DNA from: Streptomyces erythrochromogenes
GTDB lineage: Bacteria; Actinomycetota; Actinomycetes; Streptomycetales; Streptomycetaceae
Direction of reading: 5' to 3'
Assembly: GCF_036170895.1 (NCBI RefSeq)
Contig: NZ_CP108036.1
Location: 2,418,001 to 2,482,000, forward strand
Length of the DNA stretch: 64,000 bases
Below are positions 27,824-36,996 of the stretch, piece after piece. Within the stretch, counting starts at the first letter, position 1; each line of letters opens with the position of its first letter. The notes beneath the pieces are model-generated. The model did no database searches. It was not told the origin of the DNA and saw only the letters and a list, made by a program, of their open reading frames with translations. The translations under genes were made by a program, and so were the position numbers.

Positions 27824-28738
27824 CTACGCCGCCGTCTCCGGCAGCCAGGCCGGCAGGGCTTCGGTGCGCGCCAGCCACTCGGCCGGCAGCACCGCGTCGC
27901 CGCGCGCGCCCAGTACTCCGCCGACGATCGCGCAGGTCGTGTCGACGTCCCCACCCACCTGCGCGGTGGTCCAGAACGCCCGCTCGTAATCGTCCAGTGC
28001 CCGCGCCGCCGACCACAGGGCGAACGGCACGGTGTCGTGCGCGCTCGTGCGCCGTCCGCAGCCCAGCACGGCGGCGACGGTGGTCGCGTCGCCGTAGTCC
28101 AGCATGTCCCGGGCGCGCCGCAGCCCGGCGCCCACGGCACTGCGCGGCACGAGGGCGATCACCCCGTCCAGCAGGTCGGCCGCCTTCGGCGGGGCGTCCG
28201 TACCGGCGGCCAGCGCGGCCGCCGCGGCGACGGCCATCGCCCCGCACACGGCCTCGCGGTGCTGGTGGGTCGTGTAGGCGGAGATCTCCGCCTGGTGAGT
28301 GGCCTGCTCCGGGTCGTCGGCGTACCAGGCGCCCAGCGGCGCGATCCGCATGGCGGCGCCGTTGCCCCACGAGCCCTGCCCGTTGAACAGCTCGGCGGCC
28401 AGCGTGCGCCAGTCCTCGCCCTCCCGCACCAGACGCAGCATCCGGTTCACTGCGGGCCCGTAGCCCCGGTCGAAGTCGTGGTGGTGGGCGAAGGAGCTCG
28501 CGAGCGCGTCCTGGTCGATCCGCCCGTGCCCGGCCAGCACGGCCACCACCGAGCAGGCCATCTCGGTGTCGTCGGTCCACTGCCACGTCTCGGTGCCGGA
28601 CGGCAGTTCGCGCCGCTTGAGCAGCGGGTAGTTCACGGGGACGAAGTACTGGGAGCCGAGGGCATCACCCAGCGCCAGCCCGCGGAGGCTGGCCATGGCG
28701 CGTGCGTAGCGCCGTTCGGGAGTGGAGTCAGGCGTCAT
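27824..28738 (-). CDS. ADP-ribosylglycohydrolase (DraG/ARH family)
   Basis: A 304-residue all-helical enzyme that removes ADP-ribose from proteins or small molecules. The di-metal ligands are visible: TWQWTDDTEMA (Thr-Asp-Asp near residue 53) and the C-terminal VGGDVDTTCAIVGG (Asp-x-Asp-Thr), plus SWGNGAAMRIAPLG for substrate binding. Length and motif order are normal. It is the last gene of a minus-strand run, 11 bases after the histidine phosphatase stop, so they are probably cotranscribed. The ADP-ribosylated target is unknown. Confidence 0.92.
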   Translation of the reverse strand: MTPDSTPERRYARAMASLRGLALGDALGSQYFVPVNYPLLKRRELPSGTETWQWTDDTEMACSVVAVLAGHGRIDQDALASSFAHHHDFDRGYGPAVNRMLRLVREGEDWRTLAAELFNGQGSWGNGAAMRIAPLGAWYADDPEQATHQAEISAYTTHQHREAVCGAMAVAAAAALAAGTDAPPKAADLLDGVIALVPRSAVGAGLRRARDMLDYGDATTVAAVLGCGRRTSAHDTVPFALWSAARALDDYERAFWTTAQVGGDVDTTCAIVGGVLGARGDAVLPAEWLARTEALPAWLPETAA

Positions 28739-28749
28739 CGCGGGTCACT

Positions 28750-29409
28750 CTAGCCGTCCAGGTCGTAAGGCTCAGGTGTGGTCCACCGCTCAAACGGGCG
28801 GTCCAGCCGGTACCGGCCATCGGGTCCCAGCAGGAGCATCCGGAAATCGCCGTTCCCCGGATTGGACAGGGACTCGAACTCGGCCACCGACCAGTGGAAC
28901 CAGCGCATGCAGAACAGCCGCATCGTCAGCCCGTGCGTCACCAGCAGCACGTTCTGGGGATGGTCCGGCGCCTCGAAGCTGCGGTAGAGGCTTTCCAGGA
29001 AGGATCCGACCCGGTCGTACACGTCGGCGCCCGACTCGCCCTGCGCGAAGCGGTAGAAGAAGTGTCCGTACGCGTCCCGGTACGCCTTCTGGAGCTGTAC
29101 GTCCGCCCGGTCCTGCCAGTTGCCCCAGTCCTGCTCGCGCAGCCGCGGCTCCTCGCGCATCCGGACCCGCCTGGGGTCGAGCCCGAGCTCCCGGAAGGTC
29201 TGGAGGGTCCTCCGGTAGGGCGAGACGTACGCGCTGATCGTCTCGTTGCCGAAGATCTCGCGCAGCCGGACGCCGGACGCCGCGGCCTGCTCGCGGCCGT
29301 TCCGGGTCAGCCGCAGGGCGTGGTCGGGTTCCCTCTCGTACACCGTGTCGTCGGCGTTCCCCTCCGATTCCCCGTGGCGGACAAGGACGATGCGCCGTGG
29401 TCGAACCAT
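28750..29409 (-). CDS. Histidine phosphatase (phosphoglycerate mutase-like)
   Basis: A 219-residue member of the histidine phosphatase superfamily. The phosphohistidine motif is VLVRHGESEGN at residues about 8-18, the second catalytic His is in LLVTHGLTMRLF, and SPYRRTLQT supplies the arginine. It lies between the ADP-ribosylglycohydrolase and a DUF4937-like gene on the same strand. Substrate not predictable; the family includes mutases, sugar phosphatases and nucleotidases. Confidence 0.9.
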   Translation of the reverse strand: MVRPRRIVLVRHGESEGNADDTVYEREPDHALRLTRNGREQAAASGVRLREIFGNETISAYVSPYRRTLQTFRELGLDPRRVRMREEPRLREQDWGNWQDRADVQLQKAYRDAYGHFFYRFAQGESGADVYDRVGSFLESLYRSFEAPDHPQNVLLVTHGLTMRLFCMRWFHWSVAEFESLSNPGNGDFRMLLLGPDGRYRLDRPFERWTTPEPYDLDG

Positions 29410-29481
29410 CCCATGACCCTATTCGGCCACCGCCGGGCCGACCGACCGGGCACGCCGGTCGGCCTGGCGCTCGTCATACGG

Positions 29482-30087
29482 TCATACCGTCCAGGACGGT
29501 TCGAGGTCGACGACGTCACCGGTGAGCGCTTCGACGTCCGCCTGGATCTGGGCGCGCAGGGACAGCCGCTCGACCCGCTCCTGCCGGTACTTGCCGTGCT
29601 CGGCGGCGGCGTGCCACATGGAGAGCACCAGGAACTCCCGGCCCGGGGCCTCGCCGAAGAGGCCCCGGACCATCCCGGGCGAGCCCGCCATGGCCGGGTT
29701 CCACACCTTCTCCTGCATGAGGGCGAAGTGGTCGACCCGGCCCTCCCGGACACGGGTGTGCGCCACCCGGACGACGTCGGCATCGGTGAAGCGCGGCTCG
29801 AAGCCGGTCTTCACGTCGAAGCGGTGGTCGAAGAGGGTGACCCGCAGATCGGTGTAGGTGCCGTGCTGCGCGGCGGCCAGTCTGTCGTGCGAGCGCGCCA
29901 TGAAGGAGTCGTAGAAGGACCGGCTCTCCCAGAACGCGAAGACATGCGCCACCCCCTGCCGGCCTCTGCTCCAGCCGCCGCCCTGCCCCCGGAAACCCGG
30001 CTCGCCCGGCAGCCCCGCCCATTTTCGCTGCCCCCGCTCGAACCCGCGTCGGTCCGTCACCGTGCAGCGAATCCACTTGACCAGCAC
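29482..30087 (-). CDS. DUF4937/YdbC-like protein
   Basis: A 201-residue protein from GTG 30087. The N-terminal half resembles ferredoxin-like monooxygenase or YdbC folds: LVKWIRCTVTDRRGFERGQ then GVAHVFAFWESRSFYDSFM. The C-terminal half repeats a similar pattern (FLVLSMWHAAAEHGKYRQ), suggesting two related domains. I recall DUF4937 as the family name, with moderate certainty. No cofactor motif is visible. It is 33 bases after the arylamine N-acetyltransferase and probably cotranscribed with it. Confidence 0.65.
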   Translation of the reverse strand: MLVKWIRCTVTDRRGFERGQRKWAGLPGEPGFRGQGGGWSRGRQGVAHVFAFWESRSFYDSFMARSHDRLAAAQHGTYTDLRVTLFDHRFDVKTGFEPRFTDADVVRVAHTRVREGRVDHFALMQEKVWNPAMAGSPGMVRGLFGEAPGREFLVLSMWHAAAEHGKYRQERVERLSLRAQIQADVEALTGDVVDLEPSWTV

Positions 30088-30119
30088 TGCGCCATCGTAC
30101 GGGCCAGGCGCGGCCCCGG

Positions 30120-30959
30120 TCAGTCCTCGGCGAGGTACATCCCCACCAGTTCCGCAGCGTCCCGATCGGGCAGCCGAACACCGAACTCCTGGTCGAGCAC
30201 GGTCAGGAGCTCCTCCGGGCCCACGAGCCGCTGCTCGGTCGTCCCGTCGGGGTGCAGCGTGGTCAGTTCCCGCCCGACGAGCGCCCGGCGGACGTCGTCG
30301 CCCGGGCGCTGGACGATGACCCGCCCGACGAAGGAGGAGCGGGGGTGAGCGGAGCTGTAGTGGTTGAGGACGACGTAGTCGACCGGGTGGTAGCGCTGCG
30401 GGGAGAAGGCGTACAGGTCCCGCCAGCTCTCTCCGCGCAGCAGGCACAGCGCGAGCACCCCGTCCGCCTCCTCACGGATGCGGTACGTCCACTTCCCCTG
30501 CTCCACTTCGGCGCCGGGGCGCCCCAGCGGAACCGGCTCGCGGGGCCCCTGGTGGCCGAACCCGGCGTCGCACAGCCACTCCTCACCGTCGACCGTGACG
30601 ACGAGGACGGCGTGGGTCACGGCCAGCAGGGAGTCCCCGCGGGTGCGATTGCGGGCACCGCGCCCGGTGACCTCGAAGCCGATCCGCTCCAGGGCGGCGG
30701 CCAGCAGCGAGTTCTGTTCGTAGCAGTAGCCGCCGCGGCGGCCGTGCACGAGCTTGTCCTCGATCGACTTGACGTCCAGCGCGACGGGGCGGCCGAGCAG
30801 GACGTCCAGGCTCTCGAAGGTGATGGCGGCGGTATGGGCCCGGTGCACTGCGTACAACGTCGGGAGGTCCGGCAGGAGTTCCCCCACCGCCCCGGAATCC
30901 TCTCGAAGGCCGATCCGCTCCAGATAGGCGTCCAGGTCCAGCTCGTCGCCGCTCCACAT
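30120..30959 (-). CDS. Arylamine N-acetyltransferase
   Basis: A 279-residue NAT enzyme that transfers acetyl groups from acetyl-CoA to aromatic amines or hydrazines. The cysteine-protease-like triad is present: Cys in GRRGGYCYEQNSLL (about 73), His in VTHAVLVV (about 110), Asp in CDAGFG (about 125). ATG 30959 is preferred to an ATG four codons upstream because GGGGAG then has workable spacing. First gene of a four-gene minus-strand run and divergent from the DUF1152 gene by 86 bases. Confidence 0.9.
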   Translation of the reverse strand: MWSGDELDLDAYLERIGLREDSGAVGELLPDLPTLYAVHRAHTAAITFESLDVLLGRPVALDVKSIEDKLVHGRRGGYCYEQNSLLAAALERIGFEVTGRGARNRTRGDSLLAVTHAVLVVTVDGEEWLCDAGFGHQGPREPVPLGRPGAEVEQGKWTYRIREEADGVLALCLLRGESWRDLYAFSPQRYHPVDYVVLNHYSSAHPRSSFVGRVIVQRPGDDVRRALVGRELTTLHPDGTTEQRLVGPEELLTVLDQEFGVRLPDRDAAELVGMYLAED

Positions 30960-31045
30960 GAGCCCCATCTCCCCTGTTCCCCCACTGCCTTCCGGCGTCG
31001 CACGGCCCGGAATACCCGGGCGGGGGCACGTCCGCGCCCCGCACA

Positions 31046-32014
31046 ATGATCGCCATGACCGCCTTGCACACCAACCCGCTCTTCGCCCGCCTCGCCGATG
31101 CCGAACGCATCCTCGTTGCGGGCGCGGGCGGCGGTTTCGACATCTACGCCGGCCTGCCCGTCGCCCTCTCCCTCATGCACCAGGGCAAGGAGGTCCATCT
31201 GGCGAACCTCTCGTTCAGTCATCTCGCGGGACTGCCCCTGGAGGACTGGGCGGCCCCCGACGTGGCCGCCGTCACCGCGCAGAGCGCGCCCCACCAGGCC
31301 TATTTCCCCGAGCGGACACTGGCCCAATGGCTGGAGACGCACGGCTACCCCTCCACGGTGTACGCCTTTCCCCAGACCGGGGTGCAACCGCTGCGCGCCG
31401 CCTACCGCGCCCTGGTCGACCTCCACCGCATCGACGCGATCGTCCTGGTCGATGGCGGCACCGACATCCTGATGCGGGGTGACGAAGCGGGCCTCGGCAC
31501 CCCCGAGGAGGACATGACCAGCGTCGCGGCGCTGGCCGCGCTGGACGACGTACCGGAGCGCCTCGTCGTGTCGGTCGGCTTCGGCGTGGACGCGTACCAC
31601 GGGGTCAGCCACGCGCTGGTGCTGGAGAACATAGCCGCGCTGGAGCGCGAGGGCGCCTACCTCGGCGCGTTCTCCATACCGCGCGCCACCCGCGAAGGCG
31701 CACTCTTCCTCGACGCGGTGGCGCACGCCCAGGACAACACGCCGGAGCGGCCCAGCATCGTCAACGGCTCGATCGCCGCGGCCGTGCGGGGCTCCTTCGG
31801 CGATGTCCGGTTCACCACCCGCACCCAGGGCAGCGAACTCTTCGTGAACCCGCTGATGTCCCTGTGCTTCGCCTTCGACCTGCCGGGGCTGGCCGCGCGC
31901 TGCCTCTACCTGGACCGTATCGAGGACACCCACCTGATGCGCCAGGTCCACTCCCGGATCGCGGAGTTCCGCGAGGACCTCGTCACCCGCCCCGCCCGCC
32001 GCATCCCCCACTGA
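31046..32014 (+). CDS. DUF1152 family protein
   Basis: A 322-residue protein of the DUF1152 family, recognised by ERILVAGAGGGFDIYAGLPV near the N terminus, a glycine-rich nucleotide-binding-like loop, and DAIVLVDGGTDILMRGDE. The fold looks Rossmann-like; the reaction is unknown. ATG 31046 and ATG 31055 are both possible starts and neither has a ribosome site. It is followed by a strong terminator. Confidence 0.8.
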   Translation: MIAMTALHTNPLFARLADAERILVAGAGGGFDIYAGLPVALSLMHQGKEVHLANLSFSHLAGLPLEDWAAPDVAAVTAQSAPHQAYFPERTLAQWLETHGYPSTVYAFPQTGVQPLRAAYRALVDLHRIDAIVLVDGGTDILMRGDEAGLGTPEEDMTSVAALAALDDVPERLVVSVGFGVDAYHGVSHALVLENIAALEREGAYLGAFSIPRATREGALFLDAVAHAQDNTPERPSIVNGSIAAAVRGSFGDVRFTTRTQGSELFVNPLMSLCFAFDLPGLAARCLYLDRIEDTHLMRQVHSRIAEFREDLVTRPARRIPH

Positions 32015-32041
32015 CGACCGACGCGATGATCAGAACGCGAC

Positions 32042-32075
32042 GGTGGGGTGTCGGCATGATCGCCGACACCCCACC
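32042..32075. terminator. Terminator between DUF1152 gene and nrdJ
   Basis: Perfect 14-base stem GGTGGGGTGTCGGC with complement and 6-base loop ATGATC, between convergent genes; probably works in both directions. Confidence 0.85.
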
Positions 32076-32110
32076 TGAACAGCTAATTCACGCCCGATGA
32101 GGGCTTACGG

Positions 32111-35002
32111 TCAGCTGCAGCCGCTGGTGGAGCCGCAGCCCTCGCAGATGTAGCAGGAGCCGGCGCGCTGCATCTTCGTACCGCAGGAGAAGCAGAGCGG
32201 GGCGTCCGCGGAGACACCGAGCTGCATCTCGACCAGTTCGGCGCTGCTGTGGGCGGCCTTCCGCTCCGGGGCCGGGACGGCGACCGGCGCCGGCTTCGGG
32301 GCGGACGGCACCGCGGCGAGCGGGGCCGACTGGGCCAGCGACTCGGTGTCGAGCTCCTCCTCGAGCGGCTCGTAGGAGCCGGTCTCCAGGTGGCGCTGAC
32401 GCTCGTCGGCGGTGTGGATGCCGAGGGCCGAGCGGGTCTCGAAGGGCAGGAAGTCCAGCGCCAGGCGGCGGAAGATGTAGTCGACGATCGACTGCGCCAT
32501 CCGCACGTCCGGGTCGTCCGTCATGCCGGCCGGCTCGAAGCGCATGTTCGTGAACTTCGAGACGTAGGTCTCCAGCGGCACGCCGTACTGGAGGCCGACC
32601 GAGACGGCGATCGAGAAGGCGTCCATCATGCCCGCGAGGGTCGAGCCCTGCTTGGACATCTTCAGGAAGACCTCGCCCAGGCCGTCGTCCGGGTAGGAGT
32701 TCGCGGTCATGTAGCCCTCGGCGCCGCCCACCGTGAAGGAGGTGGTGATGCCCGGGCGGCCCTTCGGGAGGCGCTTGCGGACGGGGCGGTACTCGATGAC
32801 CTTCTCGACGGCGGCGCGGATGGTCTCCTCCGTCTTGGCGGTGGCCTCCTCCTTCTCCTCTTCCTTCTTCTTGGCGGAGAGGGGCTGGCCGACCTTGCAG
32901 TTGTCGCGGTAGATCGCGAGCGCCTTGACGCCGAGCTTCCACGCCTCGAAGTAGATCTCCTCGATCTCCTCGACGGTCGCCGACTCCGGCATGTTGACCG
33001 TCTTCGAGATCGCGCCGGAGATCCAGGGCTGGATCGCGGCCATCATGCGGACGTGGCCCATCGCGGAGATGGAGCGCTCGCCCATGGCGCAGTCGAAGAC
33101 CTCGTAGTGCTCGGTCTTCAGGCCCGGGGCGTCGACGACCACGCCGTGCTCGGCGATGTGGGCGACGATCGCCTCGATCTGCTCCTCCTGGTATCCCAGA
33201 CGGCGCAGGGCCTGCGGAACGGTGCCGTTGACGATCTGCATCGAGCCGCCGCCGACGAGCTTCTTGAACTTGACCAGGGCCAGGTCCGGCTCGACGCCGG
33301 TGGTGTCGCAGGACATCGCGAGACCGATGGTGCCGGTCGGCGCGAGGACGGAGGCCTGGGAGTTGCGGAAGCCGTTCTTCTCGCCGAGGCGCAGGACGTC
33401 CTGCCAGGCCTCGGTGGCCGCGGCCCAGATCGAGTTGTCCAGGTCCTCGGTGCGCGGCGCGACGGCGTTGGCGTCGGCGTGCTGCTTCATGACGCGCTTG
33501 TGCGCCTCGGCGTTGCGGGCGTAGCCGTCGTACGGGCCGACGATGGCGGCCAGTTCGGCGGAGCGCTTGTACGCGGTACCGGTCATCAGCGAGGTGATCG
33601 AGGCGGCGAGGGTGCGGCCGCCGTCCGAGTCGTACGCGTGGCCGGTGGCCATCAGCAGGGCGCCGAGGTTGGCGTAGCCGATGCCGAGCTGGCGGAAGGC
33701 GCGGGTGTTCTCGCCGATCTTCTGCGTCGGGAAGTCCGCGAAGCAGATGGAGATGTCCATCGCGGTGATGACGAGCTCGACGACCTTGGCGAAGCGCTCG
33801 GCGTCGAAGGACTGGTTGCCCTTGCCGTCGTCGTTCAGGAACTTCATCAGGTTGAGCGAGGCGAGGTTGCAGGACGTGTTGTCCAGGTGCATGTACTCGC
33901 TGCAGGGGTTGGACGCGGTGATGCGGCCGGACTCGGGGCAGGTGTGCCAGTTGTTGATCACACCGTCGTACTGGATGCCCGGGTCGGCGCAGGCCCACGC
34001 GGCCTCGGCGAGCTTGCGGAAGAGCGCCTTGGCGTCGACCTTCTCGATGATCTCGCCGGTCATGCGGGCGCGCAGGCCGAACTCGGTGCCGTTCTCGACG
34101 GCCGTCATGAACTCGTCGTTCACGCGGACGGAGTTGTTGGCGTTCTGGTACTGGACGGACGTGATGTCGTCGCCGCCCAGGTCCATGTCGAAGCCCGCGT
34201 CGCGCAGGGCGCGGATCTTCTCCTCCTCCTTCACCTTGGTCTCGATGAAGGCCTCGACGTCCGGGTGGTCCACGTCCAGGACGACCATCTTGGCCGCGCG
34301 GCGGGTGGCGCCGCCCGACTTGATCGTTCCCGCGGACGCGTCGGCGCCGCGCATGAAGGAGACCGGACCGGAGGCGTTGCCGCCGGAGGAGAGGAGCTCC
34401 TTGGAGGAGCGGATGCGGGAGAGGTTCAGGCCGGCGCCGGAGCCGCCCTTGAAGATCATGCCCTCTTCCTTGTACCAGTCGAGGATCGACTCCATGGAGT
34501 CGTCGACGGCCAGGATGAAGCAGGCGGAGACCTGCTGCGGCTGGGGCGTGCCGACGTTGAACCACACCGGGGAGTTGAAGCTGAAGATCTGGTGCAGGAG
34601 GGCGTAGGTCAGCTCGTGCTCGAAGATCTCCACGTCGGCGGGCGACGAGAAGTAGTCGAAGTCCTCGCCGGCCTTCGTGTACGTCTTCACGATCCGGTCG
34701 ATCAGCTGCTTCAGACCGGTCTCGCGCTGCGGGCTGCCGACCGCGCCGCGGAAGTACTTGCTGGTGACGATGTTGACCGCGTTCACCGACCAGAAGTCGG
34801 GGAATTCGACGCCGCGCTGCTCGAAGTTGACCGAGCCGTCGCGCCAGTTGGTCATGACGACGTCACGGCGTTCCCAGTTCACCTCGTCGTAAGGGTGCAC
34901 GCCGGGGGTGGTGTGGATGCGCTCGATACGCAGGCCGCCCTTGGCAGCCTTGGTCCCCTTGGCGCGGGAACCACGTGCCGAGCTGCTCGCCGTCTCTGTC
35001 AT
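32111..35002 (-). CDS. nrdJ: Adenosylcobalamin-dependent (class II) ribonucleotide reductase
   Basis: Vitamin B12-dependent reductase of 963 residues that makes deoxyribonucleotides without oxygen. Visible: DNTSCNLASLNLMKFL and NPCSEYMHLD (active-site Cys and substrate residues), GGSGAGLNLSRIRS, ASVLAPTGTIGLAMSCDTTG, and the C-terminal zinc/redox tail CFSCGTKMQRAGSCYICEG followed by CGSTSGCS. ATG 35002 follows GGGAGG. It is downstream of nrdR in the order nrdR-nrdJ, an operon known in S. coelicolor. I looked for a B12 riboswitch upstream and found none. Confidence 0.96.
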   Translation of the reverse strand: MTETASSSARGSRAKGTKAAKGGLRIERIHTTPGVHPYDEVNWERRDVVMTNWRDGSVNFEQRGVEFPDFWSVNAVNIVTSKYFRGAVGSPQRETGLKQLIDRIVKTYTKAGEDFDYFSSPADVEIFEHELTYALLHQIFSFNSPVWFNVGTPQPQQVSACFILAVDDSMESILDWYKEEGMIFKGGSGAGLNLSRIRSSKELLSSGGNASGPVSFMRGADASAGTIKSGGATRRAAKMVVLDVDHPDVEAFIETKVKEEEKIRALRDAGFDMDLGGDDITSVQYQNANNSVRVNDEFMTAVENGTEFGLRARMTGEIIEKVDAKALFRKLAEAAWACADPGIQYDGVINNWHTCPESGRITASNPCSEYMHLDNTSCNLASLNLMKFLNDDGKGNQSFDAERFAKVVELVITAMDISICFADFPTQKIGENTRAFRQLGIGYANLGALLMATGHAYDSDGGRTLAASITSLMTGTAYKRSAELAAIVGPYDGYARNAEAHKRVMKQHADANAVAPRTEDLDNSIWAAATEAWQDVLRLGEKNGFRNSQASVLAPTGTIGLAMSCDTTGVEPDLALVKFKKLVGGGSMQIVNGTVPQALRRLGYQEEQIEAIVAHIAEHGVVVDAPGLKTEHYEVFDCAMGERSISAMGHVRMMAAIQPWISGAISKTVNMPESATVEEIEEIYFEAWKLGVKALAIYRDNCKVGQPLSAKKKEEEKEEATAKTEETIRAAVEKVIEYRPVRKRLPKGRPGITTSFTVGGAEGYMTANSYPDDGLGEVFLKMSKQGSTLAGMMDAFSIAVSVGLQYGVPLETYVSKFTNMRFEPAGMTDDPDVRMAQSIVDYIFRRLALDFLPFETRSALGIHTADERQRHLETGSYEPLEEELDTESLAQSAPLAAVPSAPKPAPVAVPAPERKAAHSSAELVEMQLGVSADAPLCFSCGTKMQRAGSCYICEGCGSTSGCS

Positions 35003-35147
35003 GCCGCTGCCTCCCATATGCGGGCAAAAACGCCCTAAAGTGCCAGCGATATTCCGCGGCACAGTGCTGTGTCTCTGTATCTACGTCTCTTCGCACGGCC
35101 GACCGGCCGCGACCCGGTGCGCGAGCACCGTTCCGCGGGCAGCCCGG

Positions 35148-35660
35148 TCAGTCGGCGGCGGAGGCGGGCACGGGGACCGGAGCGGTCCCGCCGTGCTCGC
35201 ACTCTTCAGGGTGAGGCCGCGGCTCGCGCAGTTCCGCGATGGCGGTCTCGAAGTCTTCGAGGGTGTCGAACGCTTTGTAGACGGACGCGAACCGCAGGTA
35301 CGCGACCAGGTCGAGCTCCTGCAACGGGCCGAGTATGGCCAGACCCACGTCGTGGGTGGTCAGCTCGGCGCTTCCGGTGGCGCGCACCGCCTCCTCGACC
35401 CGCTGGCCGAGCTTGGCGAGGGCGTCCTCGGTGACCGGCCGCCCCTGGCACGCCTTGCGCACGCCGGAGATGACCTTGGTACGGCTGAAGGGCTCGGTCA
35501 CCCCGCTGCGCTTGATCACCATCAGCGAGGCCGTCTCCACCGTCGTGAAACGACGGGAGCAGTCGGGGCACTGACGGCGCCGGCGGATCGACGTGCCGTC
35601 GTCCGTGGTGCGGCTGTCGACGACGCGGCTGTCGGGGTGCCTGCAGAAGGGGCAGTGCAT
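35148..35660 (-). CDS. nrdR: Transcriptional repressor NrdR
   Basis: Nucleotide-sensing repressor of ribonucleotide reductase genes, 170 residues. The N-terminal zinc ribbon is [17 protein letters not shown] and [10 protein letters not shown]; the ATP-cone follows ([20 protein letters not shown]). The C-terminal tail beyond residue 150 is acidic and Pro-rich. ATG 35660 is the natural start. It precedes nrdJ by 145 bases on the same strand. Two matches to the NrdR box lie upstream, in line with autoregulation. Confidence 0.96.
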   Translation of the reverse strand: MHCPFCRHPDSRVVDSRTTDDGTSIRRRRQCPDCSRRFTTVETASLMVIKRSGVTEPFSRTKVISGVRKACQGRPVTEDALAKLGQRVEEAVRATGSAELTTHDVGLAILGPLQELDLVAYLRFASVYKAFDTLEDFETAIAELREPRPHPEECEHGGTAPVPVPASAAD

Positions 35661-35793
35661 GGTTCCCTCACCCTCCTTCTCGGCACGACTGAATCACCCC
35701 ACAGGGCCCCTGAACGACGGAGACGGACTCTGTCGGGGGCTCGCGGAGCACCACCAGCATATGCGATCCCGGGAGCCTCAGCGGACCCAGGGA

Positions 35794-35840
35794 CCACAAC
35801 TTCTGGGTGGCCGCGCTCATCCAACCACTAGATCTTGGGT
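35794..35840. promoter_or_regulatory. Two tandem NrdR boxes upstream of nrdR
   Basis: CCACTAGATCTTGGGT (35825-35840) and the more degenerate CCACAACTTCTGGGT (35794-35808). Their centres are about 31.5 bases apart, three helical turns, the known spacing of paired NrdR boxes. They lie 130-180 bases before nrdR. Confidence 0.55.
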
Positions 35841-36051
35841 TGCGGTGGATTTGGACGCCTCTGCGTGTCGCGGCGTCCGATAGCCGGATACAGGGCCTCT
35901 CGGTGCCACACTGGGCGCAGGGCCGAACGGCGGCTACCCGACCGGGAAGGGTACCGTAAGCAGCGGAGGCCGAGCCGAACCCGCGTTCGCCGATCCGATC
36001 GCCCATACACCCCACGTTTTACCCACGCAGGGTGATCTGCGATTTTTCACT

Positions 36052-36065
36052 CGAACGTGTGTTTG
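36052..36065 (+). promoter_or_regulatory. SOS (LexA) box upstream of lexA
   Basis: CGAACGTGTGTTTG matches the actinobacterial box CGAAC-N4-GTTCG with one mismatch, 64 bases before the lexA start, as expected for autoregulation. Confidence 0.65.
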
Positions 36066-36128
36066 GCGCAACCTTTCGAAAGCAACTACCGTTGTCCAGC
36101 TAGGGAGAACATTTCGAGAGGGGCCGAC

Positions 36129-36923
36129 GTGACCACCACCGCAGACAGTGCCGCCATCACTGCCCAGAACCGCTCCCAGAACCGACTCGAGCCGGTGCAT
36201 GCCATGAACGACGCAAACCTGAACCCGGACGCGGACGCCGCAGTGCGCCCCGCACGCTCGCTGCCAGGTCGACCTCCAGGCATCCGCGCCGACAGCTCCG
36301 GGCTCACGGACCGGCAGCGGAGGGTCATCGAGGTCATCCGCGACTCCGTGCAGCGCCGGGGTTACCCGCCGTCGATGCGGGAGATCGGCCAGGCGGTCGG
36401 CCTGTCCAGCACGTCGTCGGTGGCGCACCAGCTGATGGCCCTGGAGCGCAAGGGCTTCCTGCGTCGCGACCCGCACCGGCCCCGGGCCTACGAGGTGCGC
36501 GGCTCGGACCAGCCCAGCTCGCAGCCCACGGACACCACCGGCAAGCCCGCCGCCTCCTACGTTCCCCTGGTCGGCCGGATCGCGGCCGGCGGCCCGATCC
36601 TCGCCGAGGAGTCGGTCGAGGACGTGTTCCCGCTCCCCCGCCAGCTCGTCGGCGACGGTGAGCTCTTCGTCCTCAAGGTCGTCGGCGACTCGATGATCGA
36701 GGCCGCCATCTGCGACGGCGACTGGGTCACGGTCCGCCGCCAGCCCGTCGCCGAGAACGGCGACATCGTCGCCGCGATGCTGGACGGCGAGGCCACCGTC
36801 AAGCGCTTCAAGCGCGAGGACGGCCACGTCTGGCTCCTCCCGCACAACGCCGCCTACCAGCCGATCCCCGGTGACGAGGCGACCATCCTCGGCAAGGTCG
36901 TCGCGGTCCTGCGCCGGGTCTGA
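36129..36923 (+). CDS. lexA: LexA repressor of the SOS response
   Basis: SOS repressor of 264 residues from GTG 36129, with GAGAGGGG upstream; an internal ATG near codon 26 is an alternative. The N-terminal winged helix is [16 protein letters not shown] and [20 protein letters not shown]. The cleavage site Ala-Gly is in GRIAAGGPI, the catalytic Ser in VVGDSMIEA and Lys in ATVKRFKRE. It has an N-terminal extension of about 50 residues before the HTH, normal for Streptomyces. Divergent from nrdR and convergent with dinG. Confidence 0.96.
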   Translation: MTTTADSAAITAQNRSQNRLEPVHAMNDANLNPDADAAVRPARSLPGRPPGIRADSSGLTDRQRRVIEVIRDSVQRRGYPPSMREIGQAVGLSSTSSVAHQLMALERKGFLRRDPHRPRAYEVRGSDQPSSQPTDTTGKPAASYVPLVGRIAAGGPILAEESVEDVFPLPRQLVGDGELFVLKVVGDSMIEAAICDGDWVTVRRQPVAENGDIVAAMLDGEATVKRFKREDGHVWLLPHNAAYQPIPGDEATILGKVVAVLRRV

Positions 36924-36943
36924 CCCCGCCGCTCCCTAGCCAG

Positions 36944-36983
36944 CCCCCGGGACCCACTGCGCCGGTCCCGGGGGTTGTTTTGT
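36944..36983 (+). terminator. Rho-independent terminator of lexA
   Basis: CCCCCGGGACC / GGTCCCGGGGG, 11-base stem with 9-base loop, followed by TTGTTTTGTCTT. One of the few hairpins here with a real T tract. Confidence 0.92.
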
Positions 36984-36996
36984 CTTCTTCTCTTCT

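Noticed and set aside
32249..35038. Long plus-strand open frame antisense to nrdJ
   Set aside because: Artefact of high GC opposite a long conserved gene; no domain and Val/Asp/Leu-rich low-complexity product.
35003..35147. Cobalamin riboswitch before nrdJ
   Set aside because: Only 145 bases are available and no B12-box-like element is visible; the palindrome CACAG-TG-CTGTG at 35060-35071 is too small to support one.
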